This document shows, piece by piece, positions 16,717-25,562 of a stretch of 64,000 bases of DNA. Both the position numbers and the translations under genes were made by a program. The notes under the pieces were generated by a model that saw only the letters and a list, made by a program, of their open reading frames with translations, was not told where the DNA came from and made no database searches. This DNA is from CAYYYP01 sp964475985 (lineage in GTDB: Bacteria; Bdellovibrionota; UBA1018; CAYHWW01). Position 1 is the first letter of the stretch. Every line of letters begins with the position of its first letter. The stretch covers positions 58,002 to 122,001 of the forward strand of contig CAYYYP010000004.1 in NCBI GenBank assembly GCA_964475985.1, in the 5' to 3' direction.

Positions 16717-17147
16717 CATTCAGCGACGCAGGCCAGGAATTAAAACTAGCGCATTCTTTTCGGACCGCCTTAAGGGCCATGAGTATCGCATTGACTCTTC
16801 TCTTTGGGCTTGTTGCATGGATTTTGGCCTCGCCTGGGGAAAGTGTTCCATTAAGTTCATTTCTCCTAGGTGTCGGGGTGAGTCTGGGAAGTCTAGAGTT
16901 GCTTGCGTTTTTTGCCTGGAGGCTTTTAGTGTCCGTATTGCCAGGGAACGAGCAGAAACGCTTTTTGCGCACACCGGCTGACCTTCTCTTTTTAGTTGTT
17001 CCATTAGCTTTTATTCTGGGTGCAGTTTTTCATCTGAAAACCGGCGGACTTCGATTATCCCCCTTAGGTCTAACTTTAGGGTTTTCCGTGCTTCCGACGA
17101 CTGCCTTAGGGGCAGCTATCGTATGGAATTTCAGGAAAAAGATTTGA
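16713..17147 (+). CDS. atpI: ATP synthase subunit I (AtpI)
   Basis: 144 aa with four hydrophobic segments (about residues 25-42, 48-72, 88-105 and 117-138). This is the size and topology of AtpI, a non-essential factor that assists assembly of the c-ring. Sequence similarity in this family is low, so the call rests on topology and on its place between atpZ and atpB. The ATG overlaps the atpZ stop (ATGA). Confidence 0.7.
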   Translation: MTFSDAGQELKLAHSFRTALRAMSIALTLLFGLVAWILASPGESVPLSSFLLGVGVSLGSLELLAFFAWRLLVSVLPGNEQKRFLRTPADLLFLVVPLAFILGAVFHLKTGGLRLSPLGLTLGFSVLPTTALGAAIVWNFRKKI

Positions 17148-17187
17148 TTTACGAGAACAGAAATTGACGGTAGGAACGGCATTAACC

Positions 17188-17907
17188 ATGCACGCAGCCC
17201 AACACCAACCTTTTACCTGGTTTCAGCTTTTTCCGCCCCTAGCCTCAATGGAGACCCAATATGGGTCTCATGTATTGTCTGCAATATTAGTTACGGCGCT
17301 CGTTTCGGTGTTTGGTTTAGTAGCTGTAATGCAAACCCGGCGGCGTGCTTCCACTGTGGTGCCGGAAAAAACCGTTACTACCGGCAATCTTTTTGAGATG
17401 ATCTCCGAGGCTTTGTACGGATTTTGCGAAAGCGTTTTGGGTGAGCATGAAGCGGCGATCTATTTTCCTTTTGTCGCCAGTTTATTTCTTTTTGTTTTCT
17501 GTTCAAATTTTTTAGGTTTAATTCCTGGGTTTTTGCCTCCTACCGATAATATGAACACCACCCTGGCCATTGGTGCGTTTGTATTCCTTTTTTATAATTT
17601 TCAAGGCGTTAAGGCTCATGGAATTGGTTATTTGAAGCATTTTTTAGGCCCGGTGCTCTGGCTAGCACCTCTGATGTTCGTGATTGAATTGATCACTCAT
17701 GTCATGCGGCCATTGAGTTTAGCGCTTCGTTTGCGCGGGAATATAATGGGCGACCATGTGGTGTTGCATGTTTTTACCGATTTGGTTCCATACCTAGTGC
17801 CCGTAATTTTTTACGGAATGGGTGTGTTTGTGAGCTTTATTCAAGCCTTTGTGTTTTGTTTGCTGACCATGGTTTATATTTCCATGGCCACAGCTCACGA
17901 TCACTGA
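17188..17907 (+). CDS. atpB: ATP synthase F0 subunit a
   Basis: Membrane subunit that forms the two ion half-channels against the c-ring. It is about 239 aa. The catalytic Arg region is SLALRLRGNIMGDH (the E. coli Arg210 region). The upstream helix contains MFVIELITHVMRPL and a late helix contains FVSFIQAFVFCLLTMVYISM. The frame is open from TTG 17164; ATG 17188, with AGGAA upstream, is chosen, but the difference is only eight residues. It is followed by atpE. atpF, H, A, G, D and C are not in the window. Confidence 0.93.
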   Translation: MHAAQHQPFTWFQLFPPLASMETQYGSHVLSAILVTALVSVFGLVAVMQTRRRASTVVPEKTVTTGNLFEMISEALYGFCESVLGEHEAAIYFPFVASLFLFVFCSNFLGLIPGFLPPTDNMNTTLAIGAFVFLFYNFQGVKAHGIGYLKHFLGPVLWLAPLMFVIELITHVMRPLSLALRLRGNIMGDHVVLHVFTDLVPYLVPVIFYGMGVFVSFIQAFVFCLLTMVYISMATAHDH

Positions 17908-17953
17908 GGAGCGTTTGAGGCAGTTTGTTAAAGTCAAGAAGGGAGAAATTGAA

Positions 17954-18280
17954 GTGAGAAGAATGAGTCGTGTTTTTGGTTTCGTTGTGTCTGGGTTGAG
18001 CGTATTTTTGGTGAGTGCTTTAGCTATGGCACAAGAAGGGGCTGGAGCTGCACACAGTGCTGATCCCTATGCTTCCCTTGCGGCTGCACTTGGCATCGGT
18101 ATCGCTGCATTTGGTGGCGCGCTTGGACAAGGTAAAGCGGCTTCTGCAGCGCTTGACGGGATTGCCCGTAATCCTGCGGCATCTGGAAAGATTTTCGTGC
18201 CTATGATTATTTCTTTGGCACTGATTGAGTCTTTGGTTCTTTACGCATTCGTAATTTCCTTTGTAAAAATCCAGTTCTAA
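17954..18280 (+). CDS. atpE: ATP synthase F0 subunit c
   Basis: Proteolipid of the rotor ring. The mature part has two helices joined by ARNPAASGK. The ion-binding carboxylate is the Glu in LALIESLVLY. The first helix has GGALGQGKAASAAL, so a Gln faces the site. Gln, Glu-Ser and a Tyr four residues after the Ser resemble Na+-binding c-subunits, but the usual Thr after Ser is Leu, so ion specificity is open. The N-terminus is long and signal-like (FGFVVSGLSVFLVSALAMAQ), with possible cleavage after AMA. GTG at 17954 is chosen because AAGGGAG lies ten bases upstream; the open frame begins at TTG 17915. It is closed by a strong terminator. Confidence 0.93.
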   Translation: MRRMSRVFGFVVSGLSVFLVSALAMAQEGAGAAHSADPYASLAAALGIGIAAFGGALGQGKAASAALDGIARNPAASGKIFVPMIISLALIESLVLYAFVISFVKIQF

Positions 18281-18315
18281 TAGCGGATTTTATTTAAACT
18301 CTCTTTTGAGTTCCT

Positions 18316-18364
18316 AAGGGCCAAAAAGCTTTAGTTTAACACTTAAGCTTTTTGGCCTTTTTTA
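18316..18364 (+). terminator. intrinsic terminator after atpE
   Basis: A 13-base perfect stem, GGCCAAAAAGCTT (18319-18331) and AAGCTTTTTGGCC (18345-18357), closes a 13-base loop and is followed by a T-rich tract. It ends the gyrA/atp transcription unit 36 bases after the atpE stop. Confidence 0.92.
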
Positions 18365-18389
18365 TTTTCCTACTGAAACTCAGTGCCTC

Positions 18390-18395
18390 TATAAT
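18390..18395 (+). promoter_or_regulatory. possible -10 element upstream of the secreted-protein gene
   Basis: A perfect TATAAT sits between the atpE terminator and the 18547 gene, about 150 bases before the start codon. The -35 position holds only a weak match (TTTCCT/TTCCTA). A promoter is expected here because the terminator separates this gene from the atp operon. Confidence 0.4.
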
Positions 18396-18546
18396 ATACA
18401 CCTGTCAAAACCTTAGGCATTCCGGTATGCCTCCCCTAAATAAATAGAGTTTAATATCAAGGATTTGTTGGTCCTGAAATGTGGTTCTGACCGGCACGCC
18501 TGTTGCTTTAGAGAATCGTGAGCTTTCAAGGAAAAATGGTGAAGTT

Positions 18547-21411
18547 ATGATTTATTCAAAATTTAAATTGCCGCAAAAGCGCATCTTTTTAGCGCTTTTA
18601 ACCATCCTTGCGATCTCGGGGATTTTTGCTCGGGCGCAGCAGCAAACAGGCGTTCAGGGATCTAGTCGAGGTTTAGCCCAAGAACGAAGCACGAACATCG
18701 AAGTACCAGGGTTTTCAACTCCAATTGATATGGATGCCGAGAGTCCAGTGTTGCTTTCTCGCAACCAAAGTCCGACCTGCGCTGAACATTCGTGGTTACG
18801 CGGCCGAAACGTACATGACGAGATGCTTAGAAATGTGACTGCTGCCCAAGCTCGTCGAGAGGCGATGCAGCGCCAAGCTTTAAATCGTTTGGGGCAACAC
18901 ATGGTGAATCAAATTCAAATTGAGTCAACCAGTTCGAGGCAAACCGCTATTCTGCTTTCCGACGTCAATCGTTGTACAGGTTTTGTTCCAGCGTGTTTGT
19001 CTAATGCCCAGAATCGCCTTCTAGCGGAATACGTACGTTATCTTGGCGCCGAATTTAATCGTTTGTACCAAGCGACCAGAGTGCGAGGATCCAGCGTTTC
19101 AGAAAATGATAGCGTGAACTCTGAGTTCTCGAACGCGGATAAACAGTTTAGGCTCTGCAGTATCATAACTCCGGAGGCGGCAGGGTCAATCGAGGGTCAG
19201 CCTGTTCTGCGACAAAGCACCGTGTGTTCGTCTGTACCAGTGAGTTCCATTTTTGCGTATGTTTTAGCGCAGCCACAAAGCCGGGCCGCAAGAGTTGCCG
19301 CCGTGAATGGAATAAATCCGAGCATTCGTTCGTTTTTCAGTGGTGATGTTGATCCAACAAATATTGGGATCGCTAATGCTCCGATGCCTTCTGGGTTGCG
19401 CTTCATCAGCAATCAAGATGGCACGCCTAACTTCCGCGCACGTAACCTTTTTTCATTGAATTTCGCTTGCCGAAATTGTGCTCAATATATGGGAAATATT
19501 TGTACTCCGGCGCCATCAACTGTGAATCAAATGCCACCATCACCGTTAGAGCGTCCTACCGTTATAACGCCGCCGGCGATTTCGGCTGCGGAAGGTGTGA
19601 CTCCTGCTGACACTAATACTGATACAGATACTAACCATACAGACGATGACGATACAGATGAAGGTGTAAACACTGCAACGGCAACGACGACTCAAACGAC
19701 CGTAAATCCAGTCGCGCCCACACGACCAACTGAACAACCCATACTGTCTCCGCCTACCCCACCGCGCCCACTCGTTACACCGCCCGCTCCAACGCCAGTG
19801 GTCAGACCAACTCCAATGCCACCCGCTCCAACGCCAGTGGTCAGACCAACTCCAATGCCACCTGCTCCAACACCAGCCGTGAGGCCAAATCCTACGCCGC
19901 CTACTCCAGCCGTTGTGAGACCTCGGCCCACACCTCCGCCTATTCCAACGCCAGTGGTCAGGCCGGTTACTGTACCGACACCACCAAGACCAGTAGTTAC
20001 TTCGCCACCAACGCCTCCAACTACTCCTGTGGTACCGCCAGCCCCAACACCGCCGCGTCCGCCCGTAGTGCCTACTCCAGCACCAGCACCAACACCAATA
20101 CCTGCGCCCTCGCCGTCTACTCCTTCCGGCGCGCTAAGTTTAACTACGGAAGATTTAGCGGCGCCGTGGCGACCACAAGGTGACGGCCCATCCGCGTTTG
20201 CAACTTTTGTCCGATTTGCTCAGGCCGATCCCGAGACACGTGAACTTTTGAACCTTGCGCAAAGACGTTTAGGCCTTCAGTGCATTGAACAGATCTTTTT
20301 ACCTTGGCAGAGAAGTATGGATGCAAGTGTTTGTCCGGGAGCGCCGCGGGCTACTAGGCCTACGGTCAGTGTGAATACTCGTCCCGCAATGATTCATATT
20401 TGCACTCCGCAAGAAGCAAGATCCGGAATATTTTTTACCGCTCAACCCTATCAAGCTGCTCGATTTATGCAGAGCCATGACCGGGAATACAATGTCAGTG
20501 CAACCTTGAGAGCATCCCTTGATTCATCCTTTCAACGGCAAGAGCGAGATACAGATGGACTACATATTATAGAATACGTGGAGCACCCTGGCGTGGGTTG
20601 CATTAAACGTGATTCCGGTGGAAGAGAAACGGATTTCACCACCATTACGGCGTACCATTCCTTCATCTCAATGATTTATAGGTTTGCTCATCTTTCACCG
20701 TTTAGATCACAAAACGTTTTAGATTACGCAGGCACGGACTATCCCATTCGCGCGGCGACGGAAGAGTCCGGCGCATTCCTGCGAGACGGAATTGCACTGC
20801 GAGCCGGAAGAAGATTAGTCGCACAGGCCGTCCGCCGTGGTTCAGGACCGGGACAAGGACGTAATGGTTATACCGATATTTCCGCCATGGCCCTTGATCT
20901 CCCATATGCCGCTCAAATGAACGCGGCTGGAGAATTTACAGCCCCACGTCAGTATTTGGATGAGATTTTAGACGAAGGCGGAGAGCACGGCTACAGCGCC
21001 GACTATACTCGCCAATTCAATACCTTGGTTCGCAGTCAGGCTGAGCGCATTTTAAGGGAAATTACCACACTTGAATCTGTGCGTTCGGGCCTTACGGAGA
21101 ACTCTCGTTTAACGGATCCCGCATTGAGACAGTTTTATTCTCAGGCGCTTCAAGAAAATCAGCGTGGTTTAACGGAGCGACAAAGAATTCGTTGTGGAAT
21201 TGCGGCAAGATTCAGAAATACAGTTCTGAATCGCCCGGAAGATCAAACTTTAGTAAGAAATCTTTCTCAAGGATGCGCAGCTAATTCCGCAAGCTTAGCC
21301 ATTGTTGCACCCAATGACCCTACCGATGCTTCGCTTTTGACTTTGTGGCGGGCAAAATTACAAACTTTGCTGCATCCGACTCGGACTCAAGCTCCTGCAA
21401 GGGCGCGATAA
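18547..21411 (+). CDS. secreted proline-rich protein of unknown function
   Basis: 954 aa and not recognised. It begins with a clear signal peptide (KLPQKRIFLALLTILAISGI, then FARA and cleavage before QQQTG). An Ala/Arg/Gln-rich N-terminal domain follows (about 30-320, with several Cys). Next is an acidic Thr/Asp stretch (TDTNHTDDDDTDEG) and then a Pro/Thr/Val-rich linker (about residues 395-530) built from short repeats. The C-terminal domain (about 535-930) contains a Cys pair near CIEQIFLPWQRSMDASVC and ends in an Arg/Ala tail. The linker suggests an extended periplasm- or wall-spanning stalk between two globular domains. ATG 18547 is preferred over GTG 18481 because it opens the signal peptide. 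It is a monocistronic unit, convergent with uvrA. Confidence 0.8.
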   Translation: MIYSKFKLPQKRIFLALLTILAISGIFARAQQQTGVQGSSRGLAQERSTNIEVPGFSTPIDMDAESPVLLSRNQSPTCAEHSWLRGRNVHDEMLRNVTAAQARREAMQRQALNRLGQHMVNQIQIESTSSRQTAILLSDVNRCTGFVPACLSNAQNRLLAEYVRYLGAEFNRLYQATRVRGSSVSENDSVNSEFSNADKQFRLCSIITPEAAGSIEGQPVLRQSTVCSSVPVSSIFAYVLAQPQSRAARVAAVNGINPSIRSFFSGDVDPTNIGIANAPMPSGLRFISNQDGTPNFRARNLFSLNFACRNCAQYMGNICTPAPSTVNQMPPSPLERPTVITPPAISAAEGVTPADTNTDTDTNHTDDDDTDEGVNTATATTTQTTVNPVAPTRPTEQPILSPPTPPRPLVTPPAPTPVVRPTPMPPAPTPVVRPTPMPPAPTPAVRPNPTPPTPAVVRPRPTPPPIPTPVVRPVTVPTPPRPVVTSPPTPPTTPVVPPAPTPPRPPVVPTPAPAPTPIPAPSPSTPSGALSLTTEDLAAPWRPQGDGPSAFATFVRFAQADPETRELLNLAQRRLGLQCIEQIFLPWQRSMDASVCPGAPRATRPTVSVNTRPAMIHICTPQEARSGIFFTAQPYQAARFMQSHDREYNVSATLRASLDSSFQRQERDTDGLHIIEYVEHPGVGCIKRDSGGRETDFTTITAYHSFISMIYRFAHLSPFRSQNVLDYAGTDYPIRAATEESGAFLRDGIALRAGRRLVAQAVRRGSGPGQGRNGYTDISAMALDLPYAAQMNAAGEFTAPRQYLDEILDEGGEHGYSADYTRQFNTLVRSQAERILREITTLESVRSGLTENSRLTDPALRQFYSQALQENQRGLTERQRIRCGIAARFRNTVLNRPEDQTLVRNLSQGCAANSASLAIVAPNDPTDASLLTLWRAKLQTLLHPTRTQAPARAR
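19786..19902 (+). repeat. 39-base tandem repeat in the proline-rich linker
   Basis: Two near-identical 39-base units begin at 19786 and 19825, with a third, more diverged unit from 19864. Each encodes a 13-residue A-P-T-P-V-V-R-P-T-P-M-P-P unit. Looser copies of the 'P-T-P-V-V-R-P' theme continue to about 20130. The unit length is a multiple of three, so copy number can change without frameshift. Confidence 0.9.
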
Positions 21412-21444
21412 ATTAGAATGCTGACCGCAAACTAATTTACGTAC

Positions 21445-24105
21445 TTAGTTTAGGGAAGCCTTCAATACTTGTCCGGTGATGGAAGATTTATTTTTCATCA
21501 ATTGCTCAGGTGTGCCCTCACCGATGATTTGGCCTCCGGCCTCCCCGCCTTCGGGTCCAAGATCGATGATATGGTCGGCGCATTTTACGATATCCAAGTT
21601 ATGTTCAATGACAATGACCGTATTTCCCTGATCTACCAGGCGATTCAATAGCGTCAGTAGTTTTCGAATATCTTCAAAGTGAAGGCCGGTGGATGGTTCA
21701 TCAAGTACGTAAATAGTTTTTCCGGTGGAACGCCGCGCGAGCTCCGTAGCAAGTTTAAGCCGTTGGGCTTCGCCGCCCGAAAGGGTCGTAGCACTTTGCC
21801 CTAGTGTCAAATAGCCAAGCCCCACATCATTCAATAAAGAGAGTTTATTTTTTAAAGTTGGGATATTTTCAAAAAAGGCGGCTGCCTCTTCAATTGTGAG
21901 GTTAAGCACTTGCGAAATGTTTTTACCTTTATACCGCATGAATAAAGTGTCTTCGTTATAACGCTTTCCACCGCAAGTTGAGCAAGTCACATACACGTCG
22001 GATAAAAAATGCATCTCAACTCGAGCGAGGCCGCCGCCTTGGCAGCCTTCGCAGCGCCCGCCTTTTACGTTAAAAGAAAACCTTCCGGGCTTAAATCCCC
22101 TCACTCGTGACTCAGGCAACAATGCAAAAAATGTCCTGATTTCATCAAAAATACCAGTATAAGTGGCTGGGTTGCTCCGCGGTGTCCGCCCGATGGGTGA
22201 TTGATCAATCTCGATGATTTTATCGAGGAAGGATAAACCCTCGATGGATTTAAAAGGCGAAGGTGAGAGTCTTTGCAGAGCTTCATCTTTTGGTTTTGCT
22301 AAAGCCTTTTTCAGAGCTGGCACCAACGTATCTACGATTAGGGTTGATTTACCGGAACCAGAAACGCCCGTAATGCAGACGAAAAGTCCGAGCGGAATAT
22401 TTAGAGTAACGTCCTTGAGATTATTGCCGGTGGCTCCAGTTAAGGTAAGCATCCCAGGGTTTGCCATGACCGAATTTTTTCGTCGTACCTTTGGCGTAGG
22501 AATTTCCAATTCGCCTGACAGATATTTTCCCGTTAGGGAATTTTCCGCATCAATAAGGGATTGTGAATCGCCTTGGGCAACGATGGCACCGCCATGAATG
22601 CCCGCACCCGGACCTAAATCAACGATATGATTTGCGGCCATCATGGTGTCGCGATCATGTTCCACCACGAGTACTGTGTTGCCGATGTCCCGTAGTCTTA
22701 ACAAGCTTTTAAGCAAACGTTGATGGTCTCGCTGATGAAGGCCAATGCTAGGCTCATCCAGGACGTACACAACGCCAGTTAATGAGGAGCCAATCTGAGT
22801 GGCTAAACGAATGCGCTGGCTTTCCCCTCCGGAGAGGGTTTTTGCGCTGCGATCAAGCGTTAGGTAACCTACGCCCACATCCACCAGGAACTGAAGCCGG
22901 TCAACGACTTCCTTGAGAACTCGGTCAATGATGGCGCGTTGCCTTTCGGTAAATTTAACTTGTTTAAAAAAAGCTAATGCTTCGGTGCAAGCCAAGGAAG
23001 TCGCTTGGGCGATATTCACATTAGAAATTTGAAAAACCAAAGATTCAGGCCTTAGCCTTTTTCCCAGGCACTTAGGACAAGTGGTGGTTTCTTCATCCTC
23101 ATCGTCAACCGCACCTTTACTTCGGGTATCCTTTACTACACCTAAGCCATCGCACTTCGAGCACGCGCCCATGGGAGAGTTGAATGAAAATGTCCGAGGT
23201 TCGGGCTCTGGGTAGGAGCTACCGCAATCAGGACATGCATATTTGGTGGAGAAAAGAAGTTCTTCTAAAACTGGACTTTGATCTTGAGGTTGAGGGCGAT
23301 CAAGGATTTCCACTTTGACTAGGCCATCGGCTAATCTTGCGGCGGTTTCCACAGACTCATAGATTCGAAACTGCAGAGATTGTTTATCCGAGGTATCAGG
23401 CCTTAGTATGAGCCGATCGATGATGACATCAATCGAATGCTTTTTCTGTTTATCCAAAATAATATCTTCGGATAAATCCCTGATTTTTCCGTCAACCCTG
23501 GCTAATGCGAATCCCTTTGCACGAAAACCCTGCATTTCTTTTTGGTATTCGCCTTTGCGGGCCCGCACGAACGGCGCCGTGATGTGCAATCGTGATCCTG
23601 GCCGCAGCGCCAAGATTCTTTCCGCAATGTTTTGGGTCGTCTGGGATTCAATGGGTTTATTGCACTTGGCGCAGTATGCCGTGGACACCCTTGCGTAAAG
23701 TAATCTGAGATAATCGTAGATTTCCGTCACCGTTCCGACGGTTGATCTAGGATTATGACTTGTGGTTTTCTGTTGAATGGCGATGGTCGGAGAGAGCCCA
23801 TCAACGCTTTCCACGTTCGGACGTTCTAGAACCGGAAGAAACTGGCGAGCGTAGGTGGAAAGACTTTCTACGTAACGACGCTGACCCTCCGCAAAAATAG
23901 TATCAAATGCGAGGGATGATTTTCCTGAACCACTAAGGCCAGTGATAACCGTTAAGGTATTTCGTGGAATGTCGACGGATACATTTTTTAAGTTATGTTC
24001 GTGCGCCCCACGTACGCGAATGAACTCATCGTTGTAGCTAGGAGTGTGGACCGGATTCGAAAGGCCATTATCGCCGGTAAGTGCTGGTTCATTCAAATTA
24101 TCCAC
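21445..24105 (-). CDS. uvrA: UvrABC system protein A
   Basis: Damage-recognition ATPase of nucleotide excision repair. It has two ABC modules: the first Walker A is GLSGSGKSS (about residue 56) with signature TLSGGESQRIRLA; the second is GVSGSGKST (about 583) with TLSGGEAQRLKLA. Zinc-binding cysteines are seen in CAKCNKP, CPDCGSSY, CSKCDGLG, CPKCLGKR, CEGCQGGG and CSTCGGKR. At 886 aa it is somewhat shorter than the usual 930-940. GTG start at 24105 follows GAGGGGGAG. It is 12 bases downstream of the phosphohexomutase gene. Confidence 0.97.
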   Translation of the reverse strand: MDNLNEPALTGDNGLSNPVHTPSYNDEFIRVRGAHEHNLKNVSVDIPRNTLTVITGLSGSGKSSLAFDTIFAEGQRRYVESLSTYARQFLPVLERPNVESVDGLSPTIAIQQKTTSHNPRSTVGTVTEIYDYLRLLYARVSTAYCAKCNKPIESQTTQNIAERILALRPGSRLHITAPFVRARKGEYQKEMQGFRAKGFALARVDGKIRDLSEDIILDKQKKHSIDVIIDRLILRPDTSDKQSLQFRIYESVETAARLADGLVKVEILDRPQPQDQSPVLEELLFSTKYACPDCGSSYPEPEPRTFSFNSPMGACSKCDGLGVVKDTRSKGAVDDEDEETTTCPKCLGKRLRPESLVFQISNVNIAQATSLACTEALAFFKQVKFTERQRAIIDRVLKEVVDRLQFLVDVGVGYLTLDRSAKTLSGGESQRIRLATQIGSSLTGVVYVLDEPSIGLHQRDHQRLLKSLLRLRDIGNTVLVVEHDRDTMMAANHIVDLGPGAGIHGGAIVAQGDSQSLIDAENSLTGKYLSGELEIPTPKVRRKNSVMANPGMLTLTGATGNNLKDVTLNIPLGLFVCITGVSGSGKSTLIVDTLVPALKKALAKPKDEALQRLSPSPFKSIEGLSFLDKIIEIDQSPIGRTPRSNPATYTGIFDEIRTFFALLPESRVRGFKPGRFSFNVKGGRCEGCQGGGLARVEMHFLSDVYVTCSTCGGKRYNEDTLFMRYKGKNISQVLNLTIEEAAAFFENIPTLKNKLSLLNDVGLGYLTLGQSATTLSGGEAQRLKLATELARRSTGKTIYVLDEPSTGLHFEDIRKLLTLLNRLVDQGNTVIVIEHNLDIVKCADHIIDLGPEGGEAGGQIIGEGTPEQLMKNKSSITGQVLKASLN

Positions 24106-24117
24106 GACTCCCCCTCT

Positions 24118-25521
24118 TCAATTCATTTTTAGTTGAAGTGCTTTTGAAAACTCCGACGTCACTAAGTCCTGTAATTTTTTTAATTGTTCTTGAGTTTGTC
24201 CCTCAAAACGCATGACTACGACGGGTTGCGTGTTGGATGCGCGAAGCAGCCCCCAGCCCCAGGTTGCTTCGATGCGAAGCCCATCAATATCTACCATTTT
24301 GTATTGAGGGTAATTTCTTTCGATATTTTCTTTTACAGACCGTACGATATCAAATTTGAGTTCATCAGGGCAATCCACCCGAATTTCTGGGGTATTAAAA
24401 GCTTTTGGTAGGTCGGCTAGCAAGGTGGACAGCGGATTTTTAGGATTGTGATCCAAAATTTCCAATAAACGGACTGCAGCATAAAGTGCGTCATCGTAGC
24501 CAAAATAACGATCTGCGAAAAACATATGACCACTCATCTCACCGGCGAGTGCGGCATTTTCAATTTTTAGTTTTGATTTAATTAGGGAATGACCGGTCTT
24601 CCACATTAGAGGAATGCCTCCATGGGCCTTGATGTCATCATAAAGCCTTTGGCTGCACTTTACTTCGCCGATTATTTTTGCGCCTGGCTTGCGGGAAAGA
24701 ATTTCGCGGGAATAGAGCACCATGAGTTCATCGCCATAAAGAATGGTTCCCTTTTCGTCCACCACGCCAATGCGATCGGCATCACCATCAAAAGCAATTC
24801 CGAGATCCGCTTTGTGTTTCAACACAGCATCCTGCAAATCCTTAAGATTTTCCGGCACCGTGGGATCCGGATGATGGTTTGGAAAGGTACCATCGACATC
24901 GCAGAAAAGCTCAATGACATCGAGTCCAAGTTTCTTAAGCAACTTCGGGGCAACTAAGGCACCGCAAGCATTCCCTGCATCAATGACGACTTTGGTTTTT
25001 CGCTTGAGTTGAAACGAAGATGCTACGAATTCAATGTAGTCCGGGATGACATGAGTATCTTTGCTTACACTACCCTTCGAGCTGCCTTGCCTTGGCTCTG
25101 GATTTTTGCAGAGCCGCTTTAAATCTTGAATGGATTCACCATGTAGGGAATCTTTGCCAACGCACATTTTAAACCCGTTGTATTCAGAGGGATTGTGACT
25201 GCCAGTGATGATCACGGCGCCATCAACATCATAGTGGTGTAGTGAAAAATAAGCCAAGGGCGTTGGGCATTGGCCAAGATCAATCACATCGATGCCCGCG
25301 TCAGTGAGCGCTGAACAAAATTCATTCCATAGAAACTCCCCGGAAGGCCTAACATCACGGCCCAAGGCAATTCGGTACCTCGTGCGAGAAGTAGGTTTGG
25401 GGTAGCGGGCAAAAAGAAGTGAGGCATAGGCTCCACCCAGAACATTTGCGAACTTGATGTCAAAATCTTTATTAACTACACCACGGATATCGTACTCACG
25501 AAAAATCACATCGTTATACAT
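24118..25521 (-). CDS. phosphomannomutase/phosphoglucomutase
   Basis: 467-aa alpha-D-phosphohexomutase of the ManB/AlgC type. It interconverts hexose-6-phosphate and hexose-1-phosphate to feed sugar nucleotide synthesis for LPS or polysaccharide. Four family motifs are present: the phosphoserine loop TGSHNPSEYNGFK, the Mg2+ loop DGDADRIG, the sugar-binding GEMSGHMFF and the phosphate-binding RASNTQPVVVMRFEG. Whether mannose or glucose phosphate is preferred cannot be decided. ATG start at 25521. It lies between pdxA and uvrA on the same strand. Confidence 0.93.
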   Translation of the reverse strand: MYNDVIFREYDIRGVVNKDFDIKFANVLGGAYASLLFARYPKPTSRTRYRIALGRDVRPSGEFLWNEFCSALTDAGIDVIDLGQCPTPLAYFSLHHYDVDGAVIITGSHNPSEYNGFKMCVGKDSLHGESIQDLKRLCKNPEPRQGSSKGSVSKDTHVIPDYIEFVASSFQLKRKTKVVIDAGNACGALVAPKLLKKLGLDVIELFCDVDGTFPNHHPDPTVPENLKDLQDAVLKHKADLGIAFDGDADRIGVVDEKGTILYGDELMVLYSREILSRKPGAKIIGEVKCSQRLYDDIKAHGGIPLMWKTGHSLIKSKLKIENAALAGEMSGHMFFADRYFGYDDALYAAVRLLEILDHNPKNPLSTLLADLPKAFNTPEIRVDCPDELKFDIVRSVKENIERNYPQYKMVDIDGLRIEATWGWGLLRASNTQPVVVMRFEGQTQEQLKKLQDLVTSEFSKALQLKMN

Positions 25522-25562
25522 GTGATCTGATTTAGCGCGAAACGTGGATCAGGGCATGTGAA

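Noticed and set aside
19786..19902. CRISPR-like repeat array
   Set aside because: The repeats are contiguous 39-base coding units with no spacers, inside a long Pro-rich reading frame.
24098..24107. DnaA box at the uvrA start (TTATCCACG) and AGTGGATAA in mfd near 29225
   Set aside because: Both are single imperfect matches in conserved coding sequence, unlike the perfect clustered sites near oriC.
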